Shown here one piece after another: positions 26,611 to 35,274 of a DNA stretch of 64,000 nucleotides. The notes under the pieces were generated by a model, which was given only the letters and a program-made list of their open reading frames with translations, was not told the origin of the DNA and did not search any database. Source of the stretch: DATBLE01 sp963791425. Lineage in GTDB: Bacteria > Actinomycetota > Thermoleophilia > Gaiellales > Gaiellaceae. A program made the translations under genes and the position numbers. The stretch spans positions 868,001-932,000 of the forward strand of contig CAWBSE010000003.1 of assembly GCA_963791425.1 (NCBI GenBank). The letters run 5' to 3'. Numbering within the stretch: the first letter of the stretch is position 1; each line of letters starts with the position of its first letter.

Positions 26611-27855
26611 CTACTTCGCGCTCGCCGGAACGCTCACCGTGACCTTGCGCGTCTCGGTGGTCAGACGCCCGTTGGTCTTGAGGACGATCGTGAAGGTGGC
26701 GGCCGTCGTGCTGCCCGCGACCTTCGAGAGGGCGGCTTGCGCCAGGGGTATCTCGATCGCGGTCGTCTTGCCCGCGGCGACCTTCACGGTCGCCTTGCCG
26801 GCGACGCCCTTCCCCGTGAGGCTCGCCGTCGCGTCCACCTGCGCCGGGCAGGCGACGTTGGTGAGGGCGTACCTCACTCTGGCGACGTAGCCCCTCGGAC
26901 CCTTCGCCACGACCAGCCGAACGGGCACGGCCGCCGCCGCCGGCTTCGAGCGGTCCTCGGCGAAGTGGATGACGCTGTGCGTGGCACCGTCGTACGCATA
27001 GAGGTCGCCGGTGGGCCCGACGGCGACGTCCTGCGGTTGCAGGTCCCCGGAGGTGGCCGTCGCGAGGATCCTGCCCGCCGGCGAGTATTTCACCAGGCTC
27101 CGCTTCGGGACGTTCGTCGACCAGACGTTGCAGTCCGGGTCGATGCCGATGCCGGTGTAGACGCCGGCACCGGCAGTGGCCGGTAGCTGGAGCCTGATCG
27201 TCGTCAGCAGCTTGCCACTCGAGTCGAAGCGCTTGACGGTTGGCGGCGAGCCTCTCTGATCTGCCACGTAGATGCTGCCGTCGGCGGACGCCTCGACGTC
27301 GCCTGGAACCTGAAAGCCCGTCGCCCAGGTCCTTGCTCCCGCCCATCCGGTGGACGTCTTGTCGAAGCGAACGACGACGTGTGTGGTATCGCCGTTGGTG
27401 GAGACGTACACGTTCCCCGCCGCGTCGACGGCGATACCTTCCGCCCCCTTGGGTGTGCCGAGGTTCTCGGCCTGTCCGCCGCCCTTCGGGAACCGCCGTG
27501 CCTGCGCCGCCTGCTGAGCGGTGCCCCACACGTCGCCCTCCGGGCCGACGGCCACGTCCTCGACGAATTCCGAAGCCGCAAACGCGAGCTTCTGCTGGAA
27601 CGCGCCCTTCGACGAGAAGATCTGGATGCGATGGCCATCGGAATCCGCGACGTACACGTTGCCGGCCTTGTCGGTGGCGAGCCCGAGCGCGTTGGCCGGG
27701 AACTGGCCGTTCCCCGTGCCGGGCTTGCCCCAGTGCCCCACCACCTTGTATGCAGGCCCTGCAGTCCCGGCCTCCTCGGCGGCCGTCGCACCGGCCGCAC
27801 AGGCTGCGGCGGCGACGAGCGCCGACAGGGCGATCTTCAACCTTGCTCCCTTCAC
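26611..27855 (-). CDS. Secreted NHL/SMP-30-type beta-propeller protein
   Basis: 414 aa, GTG start with a GGAGGG site. Signal peptide KIALSALVAAAACAAGATA. Residues 40-300 are NHL-type blades (LGLATDKAGNVYVADSDGHRIQIF, cut: DKAGNVYVADSDGHRI; GIAVDAAGNVYVST; DVAVGPTGDLYAYD), a six-bladed propeller. The last 110 residues form an Ig-like C-terminal domain. Propellers of this kind bind ligands or partner proteins outside the cell; no catalytic residues can be named. The start overlaps the stop of the DUF4242 gene (GTGA). It is the last gene of island II's minus-strand run. Confidence 0.82.
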   Translation of the reverse strand: MKGARLKIALSALVAAAACAAGATAAEEAGTAGPAYKVVGHWGKPGTGNGQFPANALGLATDKAGNVYVADSDGHRIQIFSSKGAFQQKLAFAASEFVEDVAVGPEGDVWGTAQQAAQARRFPKGGGQAENLGTPKGAEGIAVDAAGNVYVSTNGDTTHVVVRFDKTSTGWAGARTWATGFQVPGDVEASADGSIYVADQRGSPPTVKRFDSSGKLLTTIRLQLPATAGAGVYTGIGIDPDCNVWSTNVPKRSLVKYSPAGRILATATSGDLQPQDVAVGPTGDLYAYDGATHSVIHFAEDRSKPAAAAVPVRLVVAKGPRGYVARVRYALTNVACPAQVDATASLTGKGVAGKATVKVAAGKTTAIEIPLAQAALSKVAGSTTAATFTIVLKTNGRLTTETRKVTVSVPASAK

Positions 27856-28121
27856 GATCCCTCCTTCGTGTCGCTTTCGATGGTCTCGGTGATGCGCGCA
27901 TCCGTGAGGCCCGACCTGCTCGCCGCCTCGAGGAGGGCCTCCCGTGAGGAGGCCTCGAAGACGTGGAAGCACGTCTCGTCCTCGGCGACGTACATCGTCC
28001 GGACATAGCGCACCGCCGCTTCGCTCCGGGCCTTCCGGTCTCCCACCATGCGAGCCCTGGCGGCGGCCTCCTCGAGGGCCTGCCCCCTGGGCATGTAGAG
28101 CTCGAGCAGGTACCGGGGCAT
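27852..28121 (-). CDS. DUF4242-family small protein
   Basis: 89 aa from ATG 28121 (a GTG four codons upstream is possible). The pattern MPRYLLELYMPRG, then an alpha-helix of Ala and Arg, VRTMYVAEDETCFHVFEASS and a C-terminal helix matches the DUF4242 ferredoxin-like fold, some members of which bind nickel. Coupled by overlap to the NHL-propeller gene. Role unknown. Confidence 0.75.
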   Translation of the reverse strand: MPRYLLELYMPRGQALEEAAARARMVGDRKARSEAAVRYVRTMYVAEDETCFHVFEASSREALLEAASRSGLTDARITETIESDTKEGS

Positions 28122-28143
28122 TCGCCCGGTCACCGCCCCGTGT

Positions 28144-28249
28144 CGAGACCCGGGTCTCGCGTGAGCAACGTCTCGCCCATCATGGGTGGCGTGGCGGCGC
28201 CGGTACCGGCACCGGTCGCGTCGGGTTCCCTGGCACCTGGTCAGGCACC
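28144..28249. repeat. Palindromes in the spacer of island II
   Basis: CGAGACCCGGGTCTCG (28144-28159) is a perfect 16-bp palindrome. At 28229-28249 the minus strand reads GGTGCCTGACC-AGGTGCCAGG, in the same word family as the elements at 7421 and 63957. No gene is visible in 28122-28296. Confidence 0.45.
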
Positions 28250-28296
28250 CTTGGCGAGCAGCGCGACCGACCAACGGAGCAGTCCGGCCCTGCGTC

Positions 28297-28791
28297 TCAC
28301 TGGCCGGTGTGAAGCGGGTCGCGGGCGGCCTTCTTCGAGAACGCCCTCAGGTCAGCGGCGACGGCGCGCAGCGAGGCAAGCAGCTTTGCGTCGGCGAGCG
28401 GGCTGCCGACGAGGAGTGACGGGTCTACCGCCATGATCTGGGCCCGGAGCTCCTTCTGGTCCCCGCTCGTGAAGCCGAGCTTCGCGAGTACGGCGGTGAG
28501 CTGCGCCGGCAGGCCCTTCCTGACGAGCGCGTCCTGGAACGCGTACGCGTCATCCTCCGAGACGGACAGATCCGGAGTATCGGGAGTCCAGAACGCCGAC
28601 GTCGTCAGAGCAAGAAGGGGCCCAACCAGGACGTCGTACGCGTACGCCACCTCGATCGGATTGACCGTGATGTTGATGTTGCCGGCGCCCGGACGAGCGC
28701 TCGCGGGCGTCGCGAGCAGGGTCGCCACCAGCCCGGCTGACGCGAGCGACACGGCCAGCGCGCGTGCCCGGCGTCTCTTCCGTTGCACCAT
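28297..28791 (-). CDS. Secreted protein of unknown function
   Basis: 164 aa from ATG 28791, chosen because it starts directly before a twin-basic signal peptide (KRRRARALAVSLASAGLVATLLATPASA). A longer start at 28881 would add 30 residues with no signal-like character. The mature part is mostly helical (VAYAYDVLVGPLLAL, DDAYAFQDALVRKGLPAQLTAVLAKL cut: QDALVRKGLPAQLTAVLAKL). No cysteine, no motif I recognise. It lies between the LAL regulator gene and DUF4242 gene on the same strand. Confidence 0.65.
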   Translation of the reverse strand: MVQRKRRRARALAVSLASAGLVATLLATPASARPGAGNINITVNPIEVAYAYDVLVGPLLALTTSAFWTPDTPDLSVSEDDAYAFQDALVRKGLPAQLTAVLAKLGFTSGDQKELRAQIMAVDPSLLVGSPLADAKLLASLRAVAADLRAFSKKAARDPLHTGQ

Positions 28792-28837
28792 CGAACCAGC
28801 GTGGCGGCGCGCCGCATCCGCGGCAACGGGGAGATCC

Positions 28838-31609
28838 CTAGGGTTTGCTCCCGGTGCCGGCCAGCCGCCGTGCGAGCTCAACGCGGGAGCGGACGCCGAG
28901 CTTGCGGTAGACGTTGCCGAGGTGGAACTCGACCGTCTTGACGCTCACGAAGAGCGCCGCCGCGATTTCCTTGTTGGCCTTCCCCTGGGCGACGAGCTCC
29001 GCCACCTGCCGTTCGGCGGTCGTCAGCTCCCCGCTCGACGGCGTCCGGCCGCCGAGCCGGGCGATCTCCCCGCGTGCACGGTCCGCCCAGAGGGCGGCGC
29101 CGAGCCGCTCGAAGGCGGTGAGCGCAGCCTCGAGCGAGCGACGGGCATCTAATCGCTTGCGCGCGCGTCGCTGCACCTGGCCCAGCGCGAGGAGGGTGCG
29201 CGCACGCTCGAAGGGCTGCGGGAGCCGCTCGCCGATCTCCAGTGCGCGGCGCAGCTCGGCGACGGCACCCTCGACGTCCCCCCGGGCGGCGGAGAGGAGC
29301 CCACGACAGCGTGCCGCGGTCGCGAGTGCCCACGGGCTCGAGAGCGTGCTTCCCCGTTCCTCGAGGTGCACGACGAGCTCCTCGGCCTCGTCGAGCTCTC
29401 CGAGGATCACAAGAGCCTCGATCAGGTCCGGCAGCACCGGGTTGAGGTTCGGCTGACCGTAGCCGCGTGCGGCGTAGATGCCCGGGAGCGGCCGCAGCCG
29501 GCCGACCGCCGCCTCGGCGCCGCCGACGGACAGCTCGAGGAAGCCGAGAACGCCTTCGACGTGGAGCCGGTGGACGGCGTCGCCCGCGGCCTCGGAGGCG
29601 GCGAGGCTTCGCGCGCCCCAGGCTCGGGCCTCCTCGACCCGGCCGAGATGCGCGGCGACCATCGCCTCTGCGTAGGCGGCGGTGCTCTCGTTGCTCGAGC
29701 CCGACTCCTGGAAGACCGCGTGGCTGTCGTGGGCGTAGGCCTCCACTCGCTGCCACTCTCCCGCCCGGATCTCGAGCTGCACGAGGTGCAACTGCAGCAC
29801 GGCCCGCGCGTACTCGTCGGCCTGGTCGCCGGCATCGCCGTACGCCCGCTCGAGCAGCTCCCGCGCCTCGTCGAGGCGGTCGTCGAACATCAGCCGCAGG
29901 CCGAGCACGATGCTCGGCCGGTACCACGGGGGAAGCCCTCCGACCTCCTCCTCGAGCTCGAGCGCGCGCTCGAGGAGCCCTGGGGTGATCTCCGCGGTGA
30001 GGCTCTCGATGTGGGCGAGGTCGGCGAGCGCCATCGCCAGCGCAGGTGTATCCCCGGTGCGCTCGGTGAGCTCGATGGCCAGGCGCGCATGCTCGGTCGC
30101 TCGCCCGAGATCGCCCATGACGATCCAGGTGTCGACGAGGTGGCGGTGGATCTCGGCCTCGAGCGCTGCGTCGCCGCGGGCCTCGTCGAGCGCCTCCTGG
30201 TAGACCCCTGCGCAGATCTGGAGGTTCTCCTCCCGTGCGCGCACGGACAGAACCAGGGCCCGCGCCCGTTCGGGACCGGCGGGGAGCTCGCCGAGCAGCT
30301 GGACGACGAGCTCCTCGGCGTTCGCGAACCGACCCGAAGCGAAGCCGTGCTCGGCGACGAGGATCGTCCGCCGCTGCCGCGCCGATATCTCCTCTTCGGG
30401 CGTGAGCCTGAGCGCGAGCTCCGCGAGCTCGACCGCGACGTCGTGAACGCCGCGTCTGGCGGCACTGTGGACGGCGAGTTCCAGCTCCGCGGCGATCTCC
30501 TCGGACGGTTCTCCGGCGCTGAGCGCGAGGTGCCGGGCGCGCTCCTCCGGATCGGGGACGACCTCGGCCAGACGCCGGTGCACCGCTTGCCTGCTCGCGC
30601 GACCGGCATCGGCGTAGACCACCGAGGCGAGCAGCGGATGGGTGAAGCGAATCGAATCCGCGGAGAACTGGATCACCTGGCCCTCGAGGGCGGGTCGCAG
30701 AAGACGGTCCGTGCTGTCCCCCCCGAAGGTGAGCTCGAGAAGCTCGACGGTGGGATGCGAGAGAGCGGCAACGGCGAGGAGCGCAGTGCGCGTGTCCTCG
30801 GGCAGCAGCACGATCCGTCCGCGAACGAGGTCGTGCAGGTTGTCGGGGACCGGAAGCGGCTGTCCGGGCTCCAGTGCCTGCCCACTCCGCTCGAGCGCAC
30901 GGACGATCTCGAGGGCGAACAGCGGGTTCCCCTCGGTGGTCTCGTGCAAACGACGTAGAGCCTGCCGCGGGAAGTCAGCGCCGAGCTGGATTCGGACGAC
31001 ACGTCCCAGGGCGCCGAGACTAAGCGGGCCGACCTCGATCCGCCGAAGGTCGCCGCCCGCAAACGCCCGGTCGAGGCCGAGCGGCGCCTGAGATTCGCCT
31101 TCGCTGCGCGTCGAGAGGAGCAGTCTGATCGGATCGCCCCGGAGCCTGCGGGTTGCGTACTCGAGCACCCCGGCCGAAGGCCCGTCGAGCCACTGAACGT
31201 CGTCCACCGCGACGAGGACGGGGCCGCGGGCAGCCAGCGCGCGCAGCGCGTTGAGGAAGGAGGCTGCGATCGCGCCGGGTCCCGGAGCAGCCTGATCCGG
31301 CTCGGAGCGAAAGAGAGCTATCGCCAAGGTGCGCCGCTGCGGCTCGGGGAGCTCGTCGGCGATCTCATCGAAGCGGTCGTCCAGCAGGTCGCGGAGCGCC
31401 GAGAGCGAGAACTGCGTCTCGGAGCCGCTCGGGTTGCACGGAAGCACCGTCTGGCCACGGGCCTGCGCCTCCTCGATCCCGACGTGCCAGAGTGTCGTCT
31501 TCCCGATGCCGGCCTCTCCGTCCAGCACGAGCGCGCTCGGAGCATCGTCGCCGAGGAAGGCCAGAATGCGCGCAACCTCCTCGTCCCGCCCGACGACCTC
31601 GCCCGCCAT
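28838..31609 (-). CDS. LAL-type LuxR-family regulator with AAA+/NACHT-like ATPase and TPRs
   Basis: 923 aa. Residues 1-300: ATPase with Walker A GEAGIGKTT (31-39) and Walker B VLVAVDDVQWLDG. Residues 380-830: helical TPR-like repeats. Residues 850-915: LuxR helix-turn-helix, ELTTAERQVAELVAQGKANK then VSVKTVEFHLGNVYRKLGV. Such large ATP-binding LuxR regulators (MalT relatives) switch on transcription when a ligand and ATP are bound. It is the only regulator of island II and the first gene of its minus-strand run, so the downstream propeller and DUF4242 genes are likely targets. The effector is unknown. Confidence 0.92.
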   Translation of the reverse strand: MAGEVVGRDEEVARILAFLGDDAPSALVLDGEAGIGKTTLWHVGIEEAQARGQTVLPCNPSGSETQFSLSALRDLLDDRFDEIADELPEPQRRTLAIALFRSEPDQAAPGPGAIAASFLNALRALAARGPVLVAVDDVQWLDGPSAGVLEYATRRLRGDPIRLLLSTRSEGESQAPLGLDRAFAGGDLRRIEVGPLSLGALGRVVRIQLGADFPRQALRRLHETTEGNPLFALEIVRALERSGQALEPGQPLPVPDNLHDLVRGRIVLLPEDTRTALLAVAALSHPTVELLELTFGGDSTDRLLRPALEGQVIQFSADSIRFTHPLLASVVYADAGRASRQAVHRRLAEVVPDPEERARHLALSAGEPSEEIAAELELAVHSAARRGVHDVAVELAELALRLTPEEEISARQRRTILVAEHGFASGRFANAEELVVQLLGELPAGPERARALVLSVRAREENLQICAGVYQEALDEARGDAALEAEIHRHLVDTWIVMGDLGRATEHARLAIELTERTGDTPALAMALADLAHIESLTAEITPGLLERALELEEEVGGLPPWYRPSIVLGLRLMFDDRLDEARELLERAYGDAGDQADEYARAVLQLHLVQLEIRAGEWQRVEAYAHDSHAVFQESGSSNESTAAYAEAMVAAHLGRVEEARAWGARSLAASEAAGDAVHRLHVEGVLGFLELSVGGAEAAVGRLRPLPGIYAARGYGQPNLNPVLPDLIEALVILGELDEAEELVVHLEERGSTLSSPWALATAARCRGLLSAARGDVEGAVAELRRALEIGERLPQPFERARTLLALGQVQRRARKRLDARRSLEAALTAFERLGAALWADRARGEIARLGGRTPSSGELTTAERQVAELVAQGKANKEIAAALFVSVKTVEFHLGNVYRKLGVRSRVELARRLAGTGSKP

Positions 31610-31714
31610 TCGTCTCGTCTAGCACATGGGAGACGCGCATGGAAGCCGAAGCCTGTCGAATCGTGCCCGTGGCAGGAATCCGTTGGGACGGGGCTAGGCT
31701 GGGGCCGGTCACCA

Positions 31715-31757
31715 CTCTTAATCCCAAGGTCGAAGGTTCGAATCCTTCACGGCCCAT
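31715..31757 (+). repeat. att core copy 3 (right end of island II)
   Basis: 43 bp identical to the 3' part of tRNA-Lys (18895-18937). Chromosomal genes resume just after it, so it marks the distal end of the tandem islands. Confidence 0.9.
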
Positions 31758-31790
31758 GAGGCGCAGCAAAGGGGCAGCGCAGGCGCGCGT

Positions 31791-31810
31791 CCTCCCCCCG
31801 ACGGGGGAGG
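31791..31810 (+). terminator. Hairpin after att copy 3
   Basis: CCTCCCCC, loop CGAC, GGGGGAGG, 34 bp beyond the att core. It may be the original terminator of the tRNA before the islands inserted; this is inference. Confidence 0.5.
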
Positions 31811-31891
31811 GAGCGGAACTTCGCTCGGTCGAGGGGCTGCGCCGTTCAGGCACAGGAGTCTCCGCAGGGCCAGGCTGTCTGCACGCTGCCG

Positions 31892-31897
31892 TAACGT
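31892..31897 (+). promoter_or_regulatory. Predicted -10 box (TAACGT) of the channel gene
   Basis: TAACGT, 8 nt, ATG at 31906. The geometry favours 31906 over the in-frame ATG at 31900. Confidence 0.4.
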
Positions 31898-31905
31898 CCA
31901 TGGCG

Positions 31906-32364
31906 ATGGCGCGGACGAGCTACATCGAGAAGCGGATGGGCAAGTTCCTCCGCGAGCCGCCGACGGTCCGCGGTGCGGCGGGCACGATCGTCTTCGCCAC
32001 GGCCGGCGTCGTGGTCATCAGCGGCGTTCTGATCCGGGTGTTCGACCACAAGGAGTACGCCAACATCTGGGTCGGGATGTGGTGGGCGATCCAGACGGTC
32101 ACCACCGTCGGCTACGGCGATGTCACGCCCGCCGACCCCACCGGCCGCGTCATCGCAACCTTCGTGATGCTCGAGGGGATCGCGTTTTTGGCCATCCTCA
32201 CCGCTGCGATCACGTCCACCTTCGTCGCGCGGGCGACGAAGGAGCATGAGGCGTCGTACACAACGGATGAGCTGACGGAGATCCAGAAGATCGAGTCGCG
32301 GTTCGACGACCTCGACCGCAAGATCGACCGGATCGAAGCCGCGCTTCGCGGTCGCGGCTCCTGA
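31906..32364 (+). CDS. Two-transmembrane potassium channel
   Basis: 152 aa. First membrane helix at about 24-45, pore helix, selectivity filter TVGYGD at residues 67-72, second helix at about 83-107, then a cytoplasmic C-terminus predicted as a coiled coil (IESRFDDLDRKIDRIEAAL) that could hold the tetramer together. This is the KcsA-type layout; there is no voltage sensor and no RCK domain. ATG 31900 is an alternative start two codons earlier. It is followed after 5 bp by the VPS62-like gene, so the two may be co-transcribed. Confidence 0.92.
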   Translation: MARTSYIEKRMGKFLREPPTVRGAAGTIVFATAGVVVISGVLIRVFDHKEYANIWVGMWWAIQTVTTVGYGDVTPADPTGRVIATFVMLEGIAFLAILTAAITSTFVARATKEHEASYTTDELTEIQKIESRFDDLDRKIDRIEAALRGRGS

Positions 32365-32369
32365 CGCAC

Positions 32370-34292
32370 ATGAGGCGGTGCGCTGCCCTCGGCACCGTGC
32401 TGCTTGCGGTGCTGGCGGCGGGTGCCGGTGCCGCCCGCGCCGACGACACCTCGCCCGAGCTACAGCTCGCCGAGAAGTACGCGCCGGTCGTCGCCCTGAA
32501 GCAACAGACCGAGGCGTGCAGCGACGGCGGCGAGCCGTATCGGCCGGTGCCCGCGGACGTCGTGCTCGGGCGCTCCGACGTCGATCTCGTCGACTCCGAG
32601 GGCCGGGTGCTCCGGGCGGCCCCGACCGCCGCCGACCTGTTCCACCGTCCCGAGGGCACGTATCTCGACTTCCCGGGCTCGCCGCTCGACCCGGGGTGCA
32701 GTTACGAGCAGTGGGCCGACCAGATCACGAAGGGCAAGCCGACGACCGCCTACGCGCACGTCCTTCAGCAGCGCGGCAAGCCCGGGAAGCTGGTGCTCCA
32801 GTACTGGCTCTACTACGTGTTCAACGACTGGAACAACAAGCACGAATCCGACTGGGAGATGATCCAGCTGATGTTCGACGCGTCGTCCGCGTCGGACGCG
32901 CTGAAGCGGGCGCCGACCGAGGTCGGGTACTCGCAGCACGAGGGGGCGGAGAGCGCCGAGTGGGACAGCTCCAAGCTCCAGAAGCAAGGCGTGCGCCCGA
33001 TCGTCTTCCCCGGCCGTGGCTCGCACGCGAACTACTACAAGCAGAGCATCTGGCTCGGCCACAGCGCGCAGGAGGGGTTCGGGTGCGACAACACGACCGC
33101 CCCGTCGAACATGGAGCAGACGCAGGTCGTGCTGATGCCCGACGCGCGGCCCACATCCGCGGACGATCCCTTCGCATGGCTCACCTTCGACGGACACTGG
33201 GGCCAGGAGGCGAACGGTCCGAACACCGGCCCGACCGGCCCCAACACCAAGGCGCAATGGACCGACCCGGTCACCTGGTCCGAGGACGAGTGGCGCCCGA
33301 GCAGCACGGAGGTGCCGCTCCAGTCGACGCTCGGGCCGAGCGCGACCACCTTCTTCTGCGGCGCCGTCGCCTGGGGGTCGGGCGTCTACCTCCGGTTCCT
33401 GCGGACGCCGTGGCTCGTGCTCGGTGCGCTGCTCGGGATCACGCTGCTCGGCATCTGGCTGAGCCGGCGGACACGCTGGAAGCCCGTCGAGCCCTTCCCG
33501 ATCGACGACGTCCGCAGCGGCGGCCAGATCTACCGCTCCGCGCTCAGGATCTACCGCCGCTACCCCTTGCTGTTCCTCGGCATCGGCGTGATCTTCATCC
33601 CGCTGGCCGTCGTCACGGCGCTGGTGCAGGCGCTCCTCGACACGTACACCGGCATCGGCACGTTCCTGAACACGACCGCGACCGACCCGATCGTCGAGGG
33701 CGTGACGGCACTGCTCTTCGGCCAGCTCTCGACGATCATCGCGAGCATCGGCGTCAGCGCCGCGGTGGCCTTCGCGCTTGCGCGCATCATCGAAGGCGGC
33801 CGTCCGGACACGCTCGAGGCGTTCAGGGGGACATTCCCGCGTGCCGGCTCCCTCGGCCGTGCCTGGGTGCAGATCGTCGTGATCGCCGGGCTCCTGACGA
33901 TCACGGTCGTCGGGATCCCGATCGCGATCTTCTACCTCGTCCGCAAGACGGTCGTCACCCAGGCGTGCGTCATCGAGGACCTGCACGCGCGTCCGGCGCT
34001 GAACCGCAGCTCCGAGCTCGTCCGGCGCCACGGGTTCCGCGTGCTGGCGATCGCCGCGCTCGTCAACGTCACCGCCTTCCTGCTCGGCCCGATCGTCGGC
34101 GTGCTCGTGCTCTTCCTGACCTCGAGCTCGCTCGCGGTGATCAACGTGATCAGCTCGCTCGTCTACGCCGTGGTCGTGCCGTACGCGTCCATTGCGATCG
34201 CGCTGCTGTTCTACGACCTCAGGCGGCGGAAGGCGGGGGAGGAGCCGGTGGCTGCTCCCGCCGCAGGCGTCGTTCCCACAACGTCGCATTGA
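32370..34292 (+). CDS. Membrane protein with VPS62-like N-terminal domain
   Basis: 640 aa. Signal peptide (LGTVLLAVLAAGAGAARA), then a 300-residue extracytoplasmic domain with the VPS62-type signature LAEKYAPVV, QYWLYYVFNDWNNKHESDWE and FPGRGSHANYY. A membrane helix follows near residue 350, and residues 380-620 form a six-helix membrane block like the glycerophosphodiester phosphodiesterase membrane domain (RSALRIYRRYPLLFLGIGVIF cut: SALRIYRRYPLLFLGI). The function of this pairing is unknown. The last 74 bases overlap the convergent YihY gene. Confidence 0.75.
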   Translation: MRRCAALGTVLLAVLAAGAGAARADDTSPELQLAEKYAPVVALKQQTEACSDGGEPYRPVPADVVLGRSDVDLVDSEGRVLRAAPTAADLFHRPEGTYLDFPGSPLDPGCSYEQWADQITKGKPTTAYAHVLQQRGKPGKLVLQYWLYYVFNDWNNKHESDWEMIQLMFDASSASDALKRAPTEVGYSQHEGAESAEWDSSKLQKQGVRPIVFPGRGSHANYYKQSIWLGHSAQEGFGCDNTTAPSNMEQTQVVLMPDARPTSADDPFAWLTFDGHWGQEANGPNTGPTGPNTKAQWTDPVTWSEDEWRPSSTEVPLQSTLGPSATTFFCGAVAWGSGVYLRFLRTPWLVLGALLGITLLGIWLSRRTRWKPVEPFPIDDVRSGGQIYRSALRIYRRYPLLFLGIGVIFIPLAVVTALVQALLDTYTGIGTFLNTTATDPIVEGVTALLFGQLSTIIASIGVSAAVAFALARIIEGGRPDTLEAFRGTFPRAGSLGRAWVQIVVIAGLLTITVVGIPIAIFYLVRKTVVTQACVIEDLHARPALNRSSELVRRHGFRVLAIAALVNVTAFLLGPIVGVLVLFLTSSSLAVINVISSLVYAVVVPYASIAIALLFYDLRRRKAGEEPVAAPAAGVVPTTSH

Positions 34293-35148
34293 CGACGGCG
34301 CCGCCGACCATCAGGCGCGCGAGCAGAAACAGCCCGAAGAGCAGTGTCGATGCGATTCCGAGCGCACCGTACGTGCCCTGCTTGTTGTGGGCCCACGGCG
34401 CGATGATGAAGACGGTGACGATGTTGAGCACCTCGATCCCGAGCCCGACGATGAGCGCGCCCGGGATCAGGGCCTTCCAGGTCGCCGTGCCGTGCGGGAG
34501 CCGGTGCGAGAGCGCCAGCCAGAGGCCTGCGTAGGCGAGCGCGACCAGGATCGTGACGAGGATCCCGAGCCCGTTGGACTTGCTGCGCGCGTAGATCGTC
34601 ACGGCGGCGATCACGTAGAAGCCGAGCATGAACCCCAGGAACATGAGGGTCGCCTTCGGCGTCGGCTTGTGTCTCCGCCCGGCGACGTCGATCCAGACGA
34701 GCCGGTGCGCTCCGATCATCACCCGCAGGACGCTTCGCGTCGCCCAGAGCAGCAGCGGGATGCCGATCAGCAGGCAGTACCACCGGCCCTGGCCGTCCGC
34801 AGCGCTCGCAACCGAGCTCGTGACCAGGCCGGCGAGGCCCATCGATGCGGCGGCGTCCTTGGGGTCGGTCGACGAGGCATCCGCCGCGAGGCCGAGGCCG
34901 CCGACGAGCACGAGCGCGAAGGGCAGCAGCCAGATGAACAACCGGTAGGCGAGCGCTCCGGCGATGATCCCGCCGGCGACCTCTCCGTCGCGGTCGACCA
35001 TCTGGAATGTCGCGTCCACGGATGCGTGGCGCGACCGCTCCTCCTGGGCGCGCTTCTCGAGCGCATCCGCGCGCGCACGGGCCGCCTCGTAGCGCAGCTT
35101 CCACCGCCCGGCTTTGGTCGTGGGCGCATCGCCGGCCGGCGGTTCCAT
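34219..35148 (-). CDS. YihY/BrkB-family membrane protein
   Basis: 309 aa with about six membrane helices after a charged, coiled N-terminus (ARARADALEKRAQEERSRH). Family marks are GGIIAGALAYRLFIWLLPF, the Gly-rich loops between helices and the C-terminal GTYGALGIASTLLFGLFLLARLMVGGAVVNA (cut: GTYGALGIAS and LARLMVGGAVVNA). Once called ribonuclease BN by mistake, the family is now seen as a membrane protein of unknown function, perhaps lipid-related. It converges with the VPS62-like gene and overlaps its 3' end. Confidence 0.88.
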   Translation of the reverse strand: MEPPAGDAPTTKAGRWKLRYEAARARADALEKRAQEERSRHASVDATFQMVDRDGEVAGGIIAGALAYRLFIWLLPFALVLVGGLGLAADASSTDPKDAAASMGLAGLVTSSVASAADGQGRWYCLLIGIPLLLWATRSVLRVMIGAHRLVWIDVAGRRHKPTPKATLMFLGFMLGFYVIAAVTIYARSKSNGLGILVTILVALAYAGLWLALSHRLPHGTATWKALIPGALIVGLGIEVLNIVTVFIIAPWAHNKQGTYGALGIASTLLFGLFLLARLMVGGAVVNATLWERRLRREQPPAPPPPSAA

Positions 35149-35274
35149 ACCGGGAACCCTGGCACAAGCGGCGTCGGGGGTTTCACCCCAATCGGGCTAT
35201 GACGCGCTCATGCAAAGCATGCGATGCTCCGCCCTGATCAGGCGACGCGCGTTTCCGATGAAGGGAGCACACCG
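35149..35274. promoter_or_regulatory. Divergent promoter region with short hairpins
   Basis: 126 bp between the divergent YihY and membrane-protein genes. It holds GGGGGTTTCACCCC and CATGC-AAA-GCATG inverted repeats. No clear -10 box. Confidence 0.3.

Noticed and set aside
31365..31901. Minus-strand frame containing GREGFEPSTLGLR
   Set aside because: Antisense of att copy 3 joined to a shadow of the LAL regulator gene.
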